Source: Lachnospiraceae bacterium
GTDB lineage: Bacteria; Bacillota; Clostridia; Lachnospirales; Lachnospiraceae
Length of the DNA stretch: 38,585 bases
NCBI GenBank assembly: GCA_017550425.1
Contig: JAFZPG010000032.1
Coordinates: 1 to 38,585, forward strand
Direction: 5' to 3'
The notes below the pieces were generated by a model, which searched no databases, had not been told where the DNA came from, and saw nothing but the letters and a program-made list of their open reading frames with translations. Below, piece by piece: positions 15,686 to 23,986 of the stretch (within the stretch, counting starts at the first letter, position 1; every line of letters starts with the position of its first letter). A program made the position numbers and the translations under genes.

Positions 15686-16822
15686 TTACTCTCCGAACAC
15701 AATGTCGCGGAGCGTAGGATGTATATTCCCGTAGCTGTAGCCGTGGTTGCGCACATGCTCCACGTAGACCAGTGCGGTCCTCGAAGCGGTATCCATGGTC
15801 ACGCAGCTGCCGGCCGCGCCGTCCCAGCCGAACACGCCGACGGGCGAGGTCGATCCGATCTTCGCGGGCTCCATGAGCACCTGCATCCCGATGCCGTAGC
15901 CGTAGCCGACGCGCCCCATCGTCATCGCGATATCGCGGCGCGAGGCCTCGCCGAGCAGGTTCTGCTTGATCTGCTCCACAGAAGCAGGCTGCAGGATGCG
16001 GTTTCCATTTGCGGCGATTCCGCCGCAGGCGAGCATGTCGCCCAGACGGGCGTAGTCCTCAGCACAACTGATCAGGCCCGCGCCTCCGCTCTCATACGCT
16101 TCCGAAAGCTGGTAGTTACAAGTCTGCTCCATCGGCACGATCTCACCGCGCTCGTTGCAGATCCACTGCTGCGCCAGGCGCGGCAGCGACGCATTGTCCG
16201 GTTTGGCAAAAAACGTGTTCGTCATGCCCACCGGCTCCCAGATCGTCTTCTTCAGGTACTCGCCGAAGGACATGCCGCTGACCACCTCGATCACGGCAGC
16301 GACAACATCATGGCTCAGACTGTACAAAAAGTGCGAGCCCGGCTCGAATTTGAGCGGCGACTCGGTAAATGCATCCACGATCTCGCGGGTCGTGGCCTGC
16401 GGGCCGCGCTCCTTCAAAACGCGGACGATGCCCGGCCGCGCCAGGTCATAATCCAGACCCGACTGCATGGAAACCAAATGCCACATCTGCAGTTGTGTCT
16501 TAGCAGGAACAGGACCGTCCGGCGTCTCCACCATCAGATCGTTATATGCAGGCAGATATTTGCCGACAGGGTCGGAAAGTGAAACCCGCCCCTGCTCTAC
16601 GAGGGTCATCAGGGCTGTCATGGTCTGCACCTTCGTCATGGAAAACATCAGGTAGAGCTGGTCCTGCGATACCAGCTGCATGCGCGCGGCATCGGCCGTG
16701 CCCACCGTGTGACGGTAGACCTGCTTATGGTCCTGCATCACGATGCAGTCCGCCGAGGGCACTCCGCCCTCGACCAGACTGTCCAAATACGCAGTTATCT
16801 TCTGAAGATCGATCTCTTTCAT
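15686..16822 (-). CDS. Class-C beta-lactamase-fold serine hydrolase (esterase-like)
   Basis: A 378-aa protein of the beta-lactamase/penicillin-binding family. The nucleophile motif is S61-M-T-K64, followed by Y167-S-L (YSL, as in EstB-type esterases, in place of the YxN of AmpC). Near the C-terminus is FGWDGAAGS, taking the place of the KTG element. No signal peptide is seen, so it is probably cytoplasmic. I choose the ATG encoding MKEIDLQ because GGAGG precedes it by 8 nt; an upstream ATG adding six residues lacks such a site. It lies 30 bp after the ABC-2 permease gene and may be co-transcribed. True beta-lactamase activity is unlikely. Confidence 0.87.
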   Translation of the reverse strand: MKEIDLQKITAYLDSLVEGGVPSADCIVMQDHKQVYRHTVGTADAARMQLVSQDQLYLMFSMTKVQTMTALMTLVEQGRVSLSDPVGKYLPAYNDLMVETPDGPVPAKTQLQMWHLVSMQSGLDYDLARPGIVRVLKERGPQATTREIVDAFTESPLKFEPGSHFLYSLSHDVVAAVIEVVSGMSFGEYLKKTIWEPVGMTNTFFAKPDNASLPRLAQQWICNERGEIVPMEQTCNYQLSEAYESGGAGLISCAEDYARLGDMLACGGIAANGNRILQPASVEQIKQNLLGEASRRDIAMTMGRVGYGYGIGMQVLMEPAKIGSTSPVGVFGWDGAAGSCVTMDTASRTALVYVEHVRNHGYSYGNIHPTLRDIVFGE

Positions 16823-16852
16823 CGTAAACCTCCGATACATTAATTTTTCCGG

Positions 16853-17653
16853 TCAATCGACCGATTTGCGCTTCATCAAGATCGCGCTCAGCACAAACAG
16901 TGTAACGATCACGGCCAGCGTGACGGCGAACGGTACGGCAAAATCGCGCAGAGCATATTCGTAGCGCTCCTCATATCCCTTCTGCAACAGCAGTCCCGGC
17001 GACGAGATCCGGCCGGGGAGGACTTTTGTGACCTTCGGGATCATGCCGAAGATCATCTCTGCTCCCAAGATCGCAGCCATGGACACCAGCACGCCCGAAT
17101 ACTCCCTCCACAGAACGGAGAAGAAAACCAGCAGCGTCAGGATGAACAGGCTGTACAGGTAGAACATAGCCGTCATGTCCCAAACGCGACCCATCAGTTC
17201 GGCTTCCGTGCCCCAATAATACTCTGTGTACATGAGGGTCACGCCGAAATATACGGTGTATCCGGCCGTCCACAGCAGGATCAGCAGGAACGCTTTACCC
17301 CAAAGGACGGTGGTCTTCTTCAGGCCCTTCGTGACCATCGGGGTCAATGTATGCGCGCCGTATTCTTTCGTGAAGATGTTTCCGAACATCAACACAAAGA
17401 CCAGCAGCGGTATCCAGATATTCTTCGCAAACTGCTCCCACGACGTCAGCGCCGTGATGGTGGGCGGATCATACACGATGCCCATTTCCTTCATCTGATC
17501 CTGCATCATCTCGATGAGCATCGGCGTCAGTTTTGCAGTGATGGGATTCATCAATCCGATGCCAAAGCACACGATCAGGAAAATGATCAGACGGCCGTTA
17601 CGCCAAACATCGGTAAATTCCTTTCGGATCCAGGCAAACAATACATTATTCAT
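16853..17653 (-). CDS. ABC-2 type transporter permease (YxlG-like)
   Basis: A 266-aa membrane protein with about six hydrophobic segments, one extracytoplasmic segment after the first helix, and a conserved basic N-terminus (FAWIRKEFTDVWRNGRL) typical of ABC-2 exporter permeases. It overlaps the ATPase gene by 8 bp. With the ATPase and the PLDc_N protein it reproduces the gene order of the Bacillus yxlE-yxlF-yxlG set. Likely role is export or immunity against an antimicrobial compound; inferred from the family only. Confidence 0.88.
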   Translation of the reverse strand: MNNVLFAWIRKEFTDVWRNGRLIIFLIVCFGIGLMNPITAKLTPMLIEMMQDQMKEMGIVYDPPTITALTSWEQFAKNIWIPLLVFVLMFGNIFTKEYGAHTLTPMVTKGLKKTTVLWGKAFLLILLWTAGYTVYFGVTLMYTEYYWGTEAELMGRVWDMTAMFYLYSLFILTLLVFFSVLWREYSGVLVSMAAILGAEMIFGMIPKVTKVLPGRISSPGLLLQKGYEERYEYALRDFAVPFAVTLAVIVTLFVLSAILMKRKSVD

Positions 17654-18542
17654 GCTTCGTCACCTCCATAAACAGATCCTCTAGGGAGGTCTCGGCGCGT
17701 TCCACCTTCAGCACCGGGATATTGTTTTCGGACAGGAAAGCCATGACCGAAAGCATCTCGTCATCATTGCCCGTAAAGGTAACGGTCTGGGCATCGGACG
17801 CTTTTGCCTTCGGAAAATGTGCGCAAAGCGCCTCCGCGCCGGTCGGAGACAGCGTCTCGACCAGAAACTCTCCGTTGTTCTTTAAAGTGCGGACCTGATC
17901 GATGTTTCCCTCCAAGGCGATCACGCCGTCCTTCAAAAACGCGACGTCCGTACAGATGCGCTCGACGTCCGACAAAATGTGCGTGGAAAACAGGACCGTG
18001 GTCTCCTCGCGGACCTCCTTCAGAATGTCCAGGATCTCCTTTCGGCCCACCGGGTCCAGCGCCGAGGTCGGCTCATCGCAAATGAGCAGCTTCGGCCGGT
18101 TGATCAGCGCCTGGGCGATGCCGAGCCGCTGCTTCATGCCACGCGAGAAGCCTTTGATCCGGTGCTTTTCGCCCGCCAGTCCCACGCGCTTCAGCAGTTC
18201 CTCGGAACGCGTTTTCGTCGTTTTATCCGACAGACCGCAGATCTTCCCGCAGAGCGCAAGATACTCGCGCGTCGTGAGAAACGAATAGAACTCCGGAACA
18301 TCCGGAAGGTAGCCGATCCCGCGATTGGTGTCGGTGTTTCCGTAGGTCACACGCTCACCGTCCACAAGGATGGTGCCCGCATCGGCCGCCAAAAGCCCCA
18401 GCACCATCTTCATGGTCGTGGTCTTGCCGGCTCCGTTCGTTCCGACGAAACCGTAGATACTGTTCTTCGGAACATGGAAATTCAGGCCTTTGATGACCTC
18501 TTTATCTCCAAAACGCTTATAAAGCCCTTCGATCGAAAGCAT
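17646..18542 (-). CDS. ABC-2 type transporter ATPase (YxlF-like)
   Basis: A 298-aa ATPase with Walker A GTNGAGKTT, signature FSRGMKQRLGIAQAL, Walker [14 protein letters not shown] and H-loop LFSTHILSDVE, followed by the C-terminal alpha/beta domain usual in drug and bacteriocin exporters. A longer frame with 36 extra residues exists, but GAGGAGGAG lies just before the ATG encoding MLSIEGLYK, which I take as the start. It begins 1 bp after the stop of the PLDc_N gene and overlaps the permease gene, so the three are tightly coupled. Confidence 0.93.
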   Translation of the reverse strand: MLSIEGLYKRFGDKEVIKGLNFHVPKNSIYGFVGTNGAGKTTTMKMVLGLLAADAGTILVDGERVTYGNTDTNRGIGYLPDVPEFYSFLTTREYLALCGKICGLSDKTTKTRSEELLKRVGLAGEKHRIKGFSRGMKQRLGIAQALINRPKLLICDEPTSALDPVGRKEILDILKEVREETTVLFSTHILSDVERICTDVAFLKDGVIALEGNIDQVRTLKNNGEFLVETLSPTGAEALCAHFPKAKASDAQTVTFTGNDDEMLSVMAFLSENNIPVLKVERAETSLEDLFMEVTKHE

Positions 18543-18543
18543 G

Positions 18544-18786
18544 TTACTCCTCCTCTTTTCCAAGGACGATGTACAAGATCGGTCCGATGATCGAGAGTAA
18601 GCAGCTGACCACGATCCAAAGGATACGGTTGCCCGTCTTATAATGATCATGCTTCAGGATATGCACGAGGGCATAGGCCATCAGACCGAACTGAATCAGG
18701 ATCAACGGAATCAGCAGGGGCAGATAATCCCCGATCTCAAATTCTGCCGCTTTCGCGGTCAATGTCATCCAATTCATTGCATTCAT
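18544..18786 (-). CDS. PLDc_N domain small membrane protein (YxlE-like)
   Basis: An 80-aa protein with two transmembrane helices. The pattern LIPLILIQFGLMAYALVHI and then KTGNRILWIVVSCLLSIIGP with a final YIVLGKEEE is the PLDc_N (phospholipase D N-terminal-like) family. Such proteins sit beside ABC-2 exporters and often take part in self-protection. GGAGG precedes the ATG. It is the first gene of the three-gene exporter operon. Confidence 0.88.
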   Translation of the reverse strand: MNAMNWMTLTAKAAEFEIGDYLPLLIPLILIQFGLMAYALVHILKHDHYKTGNRILWIVVSCLLSIIGPILYIVLGKEEE

Positions 18787-18864
18787 CTTATATTACCTCC
18801 TGTCGGTGATAAGGCTGTCCGCCTTTCACGAACATTTTGCCGCAAATATCGCTTCTCGTGAACG

Positions 18865-18909
18865 AACCGATGGTTGAATCGGCGCTTTTCCCGCATTCAA
18901 CCATCGGTT
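18865..18909. repeat. Perfect 15-bp inverted repeat upstream of the ABC-2 operon
   Basis: AACCGATGGTTGAAT (18865-18879) is repeated in inverse as ATTCAACCATCGGTT (18895-18909) around a 15-nt centre. It begins 9 bp after the stop of the alpha/beta hydrolase gene and lacks a T tract in either direction. Each arm itself holds a smaller dyad: CAACC-ATC-GGTTG at 18898-18910 and its near copy at 18865-18876. It may be a weak terminator or attenuator, or a double operator for the exporter operon that follows. Confidence 0.6.
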
Positions 18910-18917
18910 GACTGTGT

Positions 18918-19748
18918 TTATTCTACTACTTTATCATACCAGGTCCCGTCATGCAACGCATTCTTTAAGAAACGGTCCGCCTCGCCGGCCAGTTCTTCCA
19001 CCAAGTCGGTGTCGATGTTGTGGCCGCACTCCGAGTAGATCACCAGTTTGCAGTGCGGCAGGCAATGCGCCGTGCGCACCATCAGCTCCGGCGTGCTGAT
19101 CGGGTCGTCGATGCCGCCCAGGATCAGGGTCGGCGTCTGAATGGTCTTCAGGGCCTCGCAGAGGTTTTCTTCGTTTTGCAACCGCATCAACGGGCGGCCG
19201 TACTCGATCGCCTTCTCCAGTGGGTGCGGTTCCCGGTTATGGGAAATGTGTTCCGCCCGGATCTCGCGGCGTTTTTTCCGTGCCTCGTCCGCCGAGATCG
19301 GCGGATCCATGGGCGGCGGCGAGGAAATAATGCCCTGCATGAGCATTTGCCGATAACTCATGGCGCCGGCCGCCAGGCTGTGCGGTCCCGGGACCATGGC
19401 CACGAACGCCTGCACGCGCTCCGGGTGTCGCAGCAGCAAATGCCAGCCCACGCCCGAACCGTGCGACGCTCCCGTATACACGAAGCGGTCAATGCCCAGC
19501 GCGTCGGCGACGCGGACGACATCATCCGCAAACACGTCATACCAGGCGTCTTTATAGTCTGTCATCACGTAACTCGACGGATAGAACCCACGCAGAGTAA
19601 TGCAGTAAACATGGTAGCCCATCTTCGCCAGCTCCTGCTGCACACCCTTCGGGTAAAATCCCACCTGCGCGGACAGGATCACCTTATCTCCGCTTCCGAA
19701 CTCTTCATACGAAAGCTCGATTCCTTCTCCAACCTTAACTCTTCCCAT
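18918..19748 (-). CDS. Alpha/beta hydrolase
   Basis: A 276-aa cytoplasmic hydrolase. The nucleophile elbow is GASHGSG (S95), an acidic residue follows in ILGGIDDP, and the catalytic His is in ECGHNID near the C-terminus. An oxyanion region is harder to place. The length fits the family. It starts 11 bp after the second DUF885 lipoprotein gene, so it is the third gene of that operon. Substrate unknown; esterase, lipase or haloperoxidase-like activities are all possible. Confidence 0.87.
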   Translation of the reverse strand: MGRVKVGEGIELSYEEFGSGDKVILSAQVGFYPKGVQQELAKMGYHVYCITLRGFYPSSYVMTDYKDAWYDVFADDVVRVADALGIDRFVYTGASHGSGVGWHLLLRHPERVQAFVAMVPGPHSLAAGAMSYRQMLMQGIISSPPPMDPPISADEARKKRREIRAEHISHNREPHPLEKAIEYGRPLMRLQNEENLCEALKTIQTPTLILGGIDDPISTPELMVRTAHCLPHCKLVIYSECGHNIDTDLVEELAGEADRFLKNALHDGTWYDKVVE

Positions 19749-19759
19749 ATTCTCTCCTG

Positions 19760-21745
19760 TTATTCCCCGAGGAAATATTTCTCAACGATGTCAAATGATG
19801 TGGCGCCGATGCTCATGTACTTACGATGCATCTCCTTTACATCCAGGTCGTCAGCATGTATCTTCTTATACTCCTCGATCAGCTCCCTCGTCTTCTTCTC
19901 GCCAAACGCATACGGAAGAGAACGACTGGGATCCGCGATTACTTCATCGTAAAAAAGGCCGGCATTATACCTGGTCAGACCGAACTTCACCAAATAATCT
20001 TCCATTTCTTCCTTAGACCAACCCAGACCATTGACTCCTATGTTTGCCAGAGCCATAAGATCCTGACCGAAGGTGCAGTCGCTTTTGCGGAAGGTCACGA
20101 GCGCTGTTGACAGACCCGCGTACTTAAATGACTCGCACTGAACATACTCAGCCCAGCCTTCGGTATACGCCTTATGATAAGTCAGCGACGTCACGTCACC
20201 CTCCGGCGCGGCACAGGCGAATTGCAACATGTGCCCTCCGAAACCCTCATGGACCAAAACATTGTCCAGATCGTATTCGATGTTGCGCATATCCGGATTA
20301 TAGCGGATCATGACCGGGGAATCATCTCCCCACAGCGCCGGATAGTAATAGGCATTGGCGGAGGAGCTTCGGAACAACTCAGAAAGTTCCTCGATCTTAT
20401 AGGCCGGCAGAAGTTCCATCGGGTAATCCTGCGCCATGGCCTTCGTGTAATATGCAGCGATCTCTTCGATCGACAGATAGTCATAAGGCACTTCGTACGA
20501 ACCATCGAGGTAGATCTCGTAATCCTCGGGGAAAGCCTCTTTATATATTCCGGCTAAAGAAGCCTGTCCTATCATACGAGCCTCAATATAATCAAAGATC
20601 TCTTGTGGTGTCATTTCCACGCCCAACAGTTTTCGAAGCATTACATCATAGTACTCTGCTCCGCCCTCATATTGGCACAGGCCTTTCGTCTTATTGGAAG
20701 ACGAATTCAACTTCTGAAGATCCCGTGTAAACTTCATCAGGGCGTTTGAAAGATCTCCCGTGACATATGCATTATGCTTCGAAATGTATTCTTCCTTCTT
20801 CTCATCCGAAAGATCCATGGCGCGGACCTTCCCTTCAAAGATCTCGACCAATGGATTCTCCTCCGGATCCGTCCTTGCGTAATATACCGCACTGTCCACT
20901 GCACTTCGGATATTCGAAGGGAGTTGGTAATACCCATATTCATCCAACTGGTAATGCATATAATCGATCGCTTCCTGAAGCGTCACCGGGACTGACTCCA
21001 GGATTTTCTGATAACCGATCAGATCCTCTTCCGTTCTCAACGTCAAGTCATCCAGGGCTGCGCAAAATGAAAAGAGCCCATTTCGGATATCGCCATTGGT
21101 CGCGATGGGGCTGACCAGATTCGCCTGCTCGCTCATACGTATCTCGATATCAAAGTCATAGGAATGCTTATCGTACGCCAGTTTCTGCGCGTCCGTCAGG
21201 CCTTCGTAGTCGATCGATTTCAGCATCGCCTGCAGTTGTTTTTCGATTTTCACCTTTGCCTGCATTTCGGAGATATTGTAGGTGGCGACCCGGTAGTCCG
21301 TCAGTTTATCCGGCGTAAAACCATAGTCCTCCGGATGCGCCATCGTAGACACCGCCTCATAGTAATTGTTGCCGATTCTGAATTCCAGGATCATCTGTTC
21401 CAGTTCGGAAAATGCTTCCGAAGGCGTCAGATCCGGATCCAATGCCGGCAGTTCCACTTCGGTCGTAGGCTCCGCCGTTGTAGGTTCAGCTGTCGTCGAC
21501 TCTGCTGTCGTAGGTTCAGCTGTCGTCGGCTCTGCTGTCGTAGGCTCCGCTGTTGTCGCAGGCGCGGCCGTCGTCACGCCCTCCGTCTCCTTCGGTTCTG
21601 CGCTCGTGTCATTGGCCGTATCCGCGGCCAATGTGGTCACTTCGGCCGTAGGCTCTGCGTCTTTCTTTCCGCAACCTGCGATCGAACCAAACACCAGTGT
21701 CATACTCAGGGCTGTCGCCCCGACTCGCTTCACCTGTTTTCTCAT
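19760..21745 (-). CDS. DUF885-family lipoprotein metallopeptidase, copy 2
   Basis: A 661-aa surface lipoprotein (lipobox SIAGC, Cys25). A Thr/Glu/Pro-rich tether of 5-residue repeats (residues about 64-96) leads into a helical DUF885 domain. The zinc-type motif HEGFGGH (HExxxGH, 499-505) and the downstream EGWAEY motif support peptidase function, probably a carboxypeptidase-like zinc enzyme acting outside the cell. The start is set at the ATG encoding MRKQVKR, which matches the paralogue and has AAGGAGG 11 nt before it; an upstream ATG lacks a ribosome site. The paralogue lies 50 bp upstream. Confidence 0.85.
   Translation of the reverse strand: MRKQVKRVGATALSMTLVFGSIAGCGKKDAEPTAEVTTLAADTANDTSAEPKETEGVTTAAPATTAEPTTAEPTTAEPTTAESTTAEPTTAEPTTEVELPALDPDLTPSEAFSELEQMILEFRIGNNYYEAVSTMAHPEDYGFTPDKLTDYRVATYNISEMQAKVKIEKQLQAMLKSIDYEGLTDAQKLAYDKHSYDFDIEIRMSEQANLVSPIATNGDIRNGLFSFCAALDDLTLRTEEDLIGYQKILESVPVTLQEAIDYMHYQLDEYGYYQLPSNIRSAVDSAVYYARTDPEENPLVEIFEGKVRAMDLSDEKKEEYISKHNAYVTGDLSNALMKFTRDLQKLNSSSNKTKGLCQYEGGAEYYDVMLRKLLGVEMTPQEIFDYIEARMIGQASLAGIYKEAFPEDYEIYLDGSYEVPYDYLSIEEIAAYYTKAMAQDYPMELLPAYKIEELSELFRSSSANAYYYPALWGDDSPVMIRYNPDMRNIEYDLDNVLVHEGFGGHMLQFACAAPEGDVTSLTYHKAYTEGWAEYVQCESFKYAGLSTALVTFRKSDCTFGQDLMALANIGVNGLGWSKEEMEDYLVKFGLTRYNAGLFYDEVIADPSRSLPYAFGEKKTRELIEEYKKIHADDLDVKEMHRKYMSIGATSFDIVEKYFLGE
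21458..21556 (-). repeat. 15-bp tandem repeats encoding a TTAEP tether
   Basis: Seven imperfect 15-bp units encode TTAEP (one TTAES, last one TTEVE) in the surface lipoprotein. The DNA units differ at third positions, so the repeat is not freshly expanded. Such tracts are prone to length change and are typical of cell-wall-spanning stalks. Confidence 0.85.
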
Positions 21746-21795
21746 TCCTACATCCGCCTCCTTCATGTAAGATCAGCTTATCGTTCCCCTCTGTT

Positions 21796-23775
21796 TTATT
21801 TACCGAGAAAATACTTCTCGACTACTTCAAATGCTGCCGATCCAATGCTCATGTACTTGCGATGCATCTCCTTCACGTTCAGATCGTCCGCATGCATGTT
21901 CTTATACTCCTCGATCAGCTCCTTCGTCTTTTTCGGACCGAAAGAGTACGGTAAGAGTGAACCCGGAGAAGAGACAACCACCGAATAGAGTTCCGAGGCG
22001 ATCATCCCCGCACCATAGGTATTCAGATATTCTGTCAGTTTATCCTTTGACCAGCCGAGAGCATTGACACCGATATCTGCCAGGGCACAGATGTCATAAC
22101 TCGAAGAAGTCTCGATGGCCATCAGGTCTGCCATAACATCGGATAATCCGCAATACTTCATCGCCTCATACTCCGCGTACATCGCCCAGCCCTCTATATA
22201 TCCGAGTTCCGAGAACATCGAAGTCACGTGATCATTGTCCGCCGAACATTCAAACTGCAGCATGTGTCCGCCGAAGCCTTCATGGACCAGATTGAAATCC
22301 AGCGACATGCCGCCGGAACCTCCAACCGCCTTCGGGTTGAGGCGGATCACACGCGATGAGGTATCATCCCATTCCGGAGGGATGAAGTAAGCGCCGAGGC
22401 CGTCGATCTGCAGCGCGGGCGGCAGGTTCTCGATCGTGTAAGCAGGCAGGATCTCCATCGGGAAGTCCTGTTTCAGTGCTTTCGTAAAGTAAGCAGCGAT
22501 CTCCTCAACCGAGTTTCGGTCATAGGGGAACGTAATATTTCCTGAAAAATAGTTATTCAGGTCGTTCGACGCAGTCAATGCATAGACCGTCAGGCGACGG
22601 ATATCCTGTTTCAGGGAAGACTCGATGTAATCGAAGACCTCCTGCGGCGTCATCTCCACACCCAGCAGCCCGCGAAGCATTACGTCATAATAGTTGAACC
22701 CGCCTTCGTAAGCCCATAGGCCCTTCGCTTCGTTAGTCTCTGTATCAAACTGCTTCACGTCCTCCGCGAACTTCTTCAGCGCGTCGAACAGTGTGCCGGT
22801 AACATACTCGCGGTTTTTGCGGATGTATTCGGCCTTCTTATCGGCCGAAAGATCCATTGCATTGACCTTTTCATCATATGCGTCCAGCAACGGATTATCC
22901 GTCTTCTTCGTCAGATCCGACGCATATTTCTCAGCATCCGCAATCATGGTGTCGGAGGGCTCGTAACCCAGCGTTTTGATCTGGTACTTCACATACTCGA
23001 TCGCATCCTCGAACGTCTCCGGGAGCGTCTCCAGGATCTTCTGGTAGCCGATCAGATCAGCCTCTTCATCAAACGGGAATTCATACAAGGCCGTACCGAC
23101 CGACTCCATAATACCGTTCTGATTATCCAACGGGCTGGCAAAACTCTTCTGCTTCATCAGACGCCCGTCGATGTCAAACTCGTACAGCAATTTGTCATAG
23201 GTCAGTTTCTGGCCGTCGGTCAATGCGTTATAGTCGATCGCTTCCAGTTTCGCCTTCATCTTCCGCTCTTGCTCCAGAGCCTCCGAATTATCCCCTTCCG
23301 GGATCTTATAACTTGCGAGGCAGTAATTGGTCAGTTTATCCGGAGTGAAACCGTATTTCTCCGGACGCTCGATCGTTGTCGTCGCCGTGTAATAACTGTC
23401 GCCGATCAGGTATTCCGCCATCTCCTGACAGAAATCGGCAAAGGCTGTCGGCGCATCCTTGGCAGGTTCGGTCTGATCCAGAGTCGTCGGTTCGGTCTGG
23501 ACCGGTGTTGTCGGTTCGGTCTGGACCGATGTTGTCGGCTCGGTCTGAACCGGTGTTGTCGGCTCCGTGCTGATCACGATAGGTTCATTAGTCGGCTTCT
23601 GGGTTTCCGCATCCGTCCGGGGTACCGAATTCAGTGTTTCATCCAGATCGGCAAAAACCGTCGTCGTCTCCGCCTGCGACGGATCTTTGGACTCCTTCTC
23701 ACAGGCTGCCAGTGACCCGAACGCCAGCGTCATACTCAGCGCAACGGCGCCGACCTTATTCATTCTTTTTCTCAT
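21796..23775 (-). CDS. DUF885-family lipoprotein metallopeptidase, copy 1
   Basis: A 659-aa surface lipoprotein paralogous along its whole length to the next gene. Lipobox SLAAC (Cys25), then a tether of 8-residue units (TEPTTPVQ type), then the DUF885 domain with HEGFGGH (498-504) and EGWAMY. The C-terminal 40 residues are almost identical between the two copies (for example VKEMHRKYMSIG), while the middles differ, suggesting an old tandem duplication with conserved ends. GGGGAGATGAGAAA precedes the start. It is first in the three-gene operon. Confidence 0.86.
   Translation of the reverse strand: MRKRMNKVGAVALSMTLAFGSLAACEKESKDPSQAETTTVFADLDETLNSVPRTDAETQKPTNEPIVISTEPTTPVQTEPTTSVQTEPTTPVQTEPTTLDQTEPAKDAPTAFADFCQEMAEYLIGDSYYTATTTIERPEKYGFTPDKLTNYCLASYKIPEGDNSEALEQERKMKAKLEAIDYNALTDGQKLTYDKLLYEFDIDGRLMKQKSFASPLDNQNGIMESVGTALYEFPFDEEADLIGYQKILETLPETFEDAIEYVKYQIKTLGYEPSDTMIADAEKYASDLTKKTDNPLLDAYDEKVNAMDLSADKKAEYIRKNREYVTGTLFDALKKFAEDVKQFDTETNEAKGLWAYEGGFNYYDVMLRGLLGVEMTPQEVFDYIESSLKQDIRRLTVYALTASNDLNNYFSGNITFPYDRNSVEEIAAYFTKALKQDFPMEILPAYTIENLPPALQIDGLGAYFIPPEWDDTSSRVIRLNPKAVGGSGGMSLDFNLVHEGFGGHMLQFECSADNDHVTSMFSELGYIEGWAMYAEYEAMKYCGLSDVMADLMAIETSSSYDICALADIGVNALGWSKDKLTEYLNTYGAGMIASELYSVVVSSPGSLLPYSFGPKKTKELIEEYKNMHADDLNVKEMHRKYMSIGSAAFEVVEKYFLGK
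23466..23575 (-). repeat. 24-bp tandem repeats encoding a TEPTTPVQ tether
   Basis: About four 24-bp units encode TEPTTPVQ or TEPTTSVQ, ending TEPTTLDQ. The unit differs in both length and sequence from the 15-bp unit in the downstream paralogue, so the two tethers expanded separately. Boundaries are approximate. Confidence 0.8.
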
Positions 23776-23849
23776 TTTCTCATCTCCCCTATGGATTTTG
23801 ATTTATTTATTTGCCAGTTCTTCATAGGCATTTTCCGACTGTTTCCCCT

Positions 23850-23855
23850 ATTATA
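23850..23855 (-). promoter_or_regulatory. Possible -10 box of the DUF885 operon
   Basis: TATAAT on the minus strand about 75 nt before the start codon at 23775. No good -35 hexamer is found at 16-18 nt, so the promoter is tentative. Confidence 0.35.
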
Positions 23856-23939
23856 TCATTCTCCTTCACGCAGTATATGACTTTTTTATTACAATCGCCT
23901 GACGAAAAAAAGCCGCCTGGGGGATAGAAACGAAAAAAA

Positions 23940-23968
23940 CCTGCCTGAATGCTATACATTCAGGCAGG
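23940..23968 (-). terminator. Rho-independent terminator of the aspartokinase/metallophosphoesterase unit
   Basis: A 12-bp perfect stem CCTGCCTGAATG / CATTCAGGCAGG (23940-23951 with 23957-23968), 5-nt loop, followed on the minus strand by seven T residues. It lies 19 bp after the metallophosphoesterase stop. Confidence 0.93.
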
Positions 23969-23986
23969 CAAAAATGTCAAATAACA

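Noticed and set aside
17646-18650. Longer form of the ABC-2 ATPase with 36 extra residues
   Set aside because: The extension overlaps the PLDc_N gene, is Ser/Arg-rich and unlike the family, while the internal ATG has GAGGAGGAG just before it.
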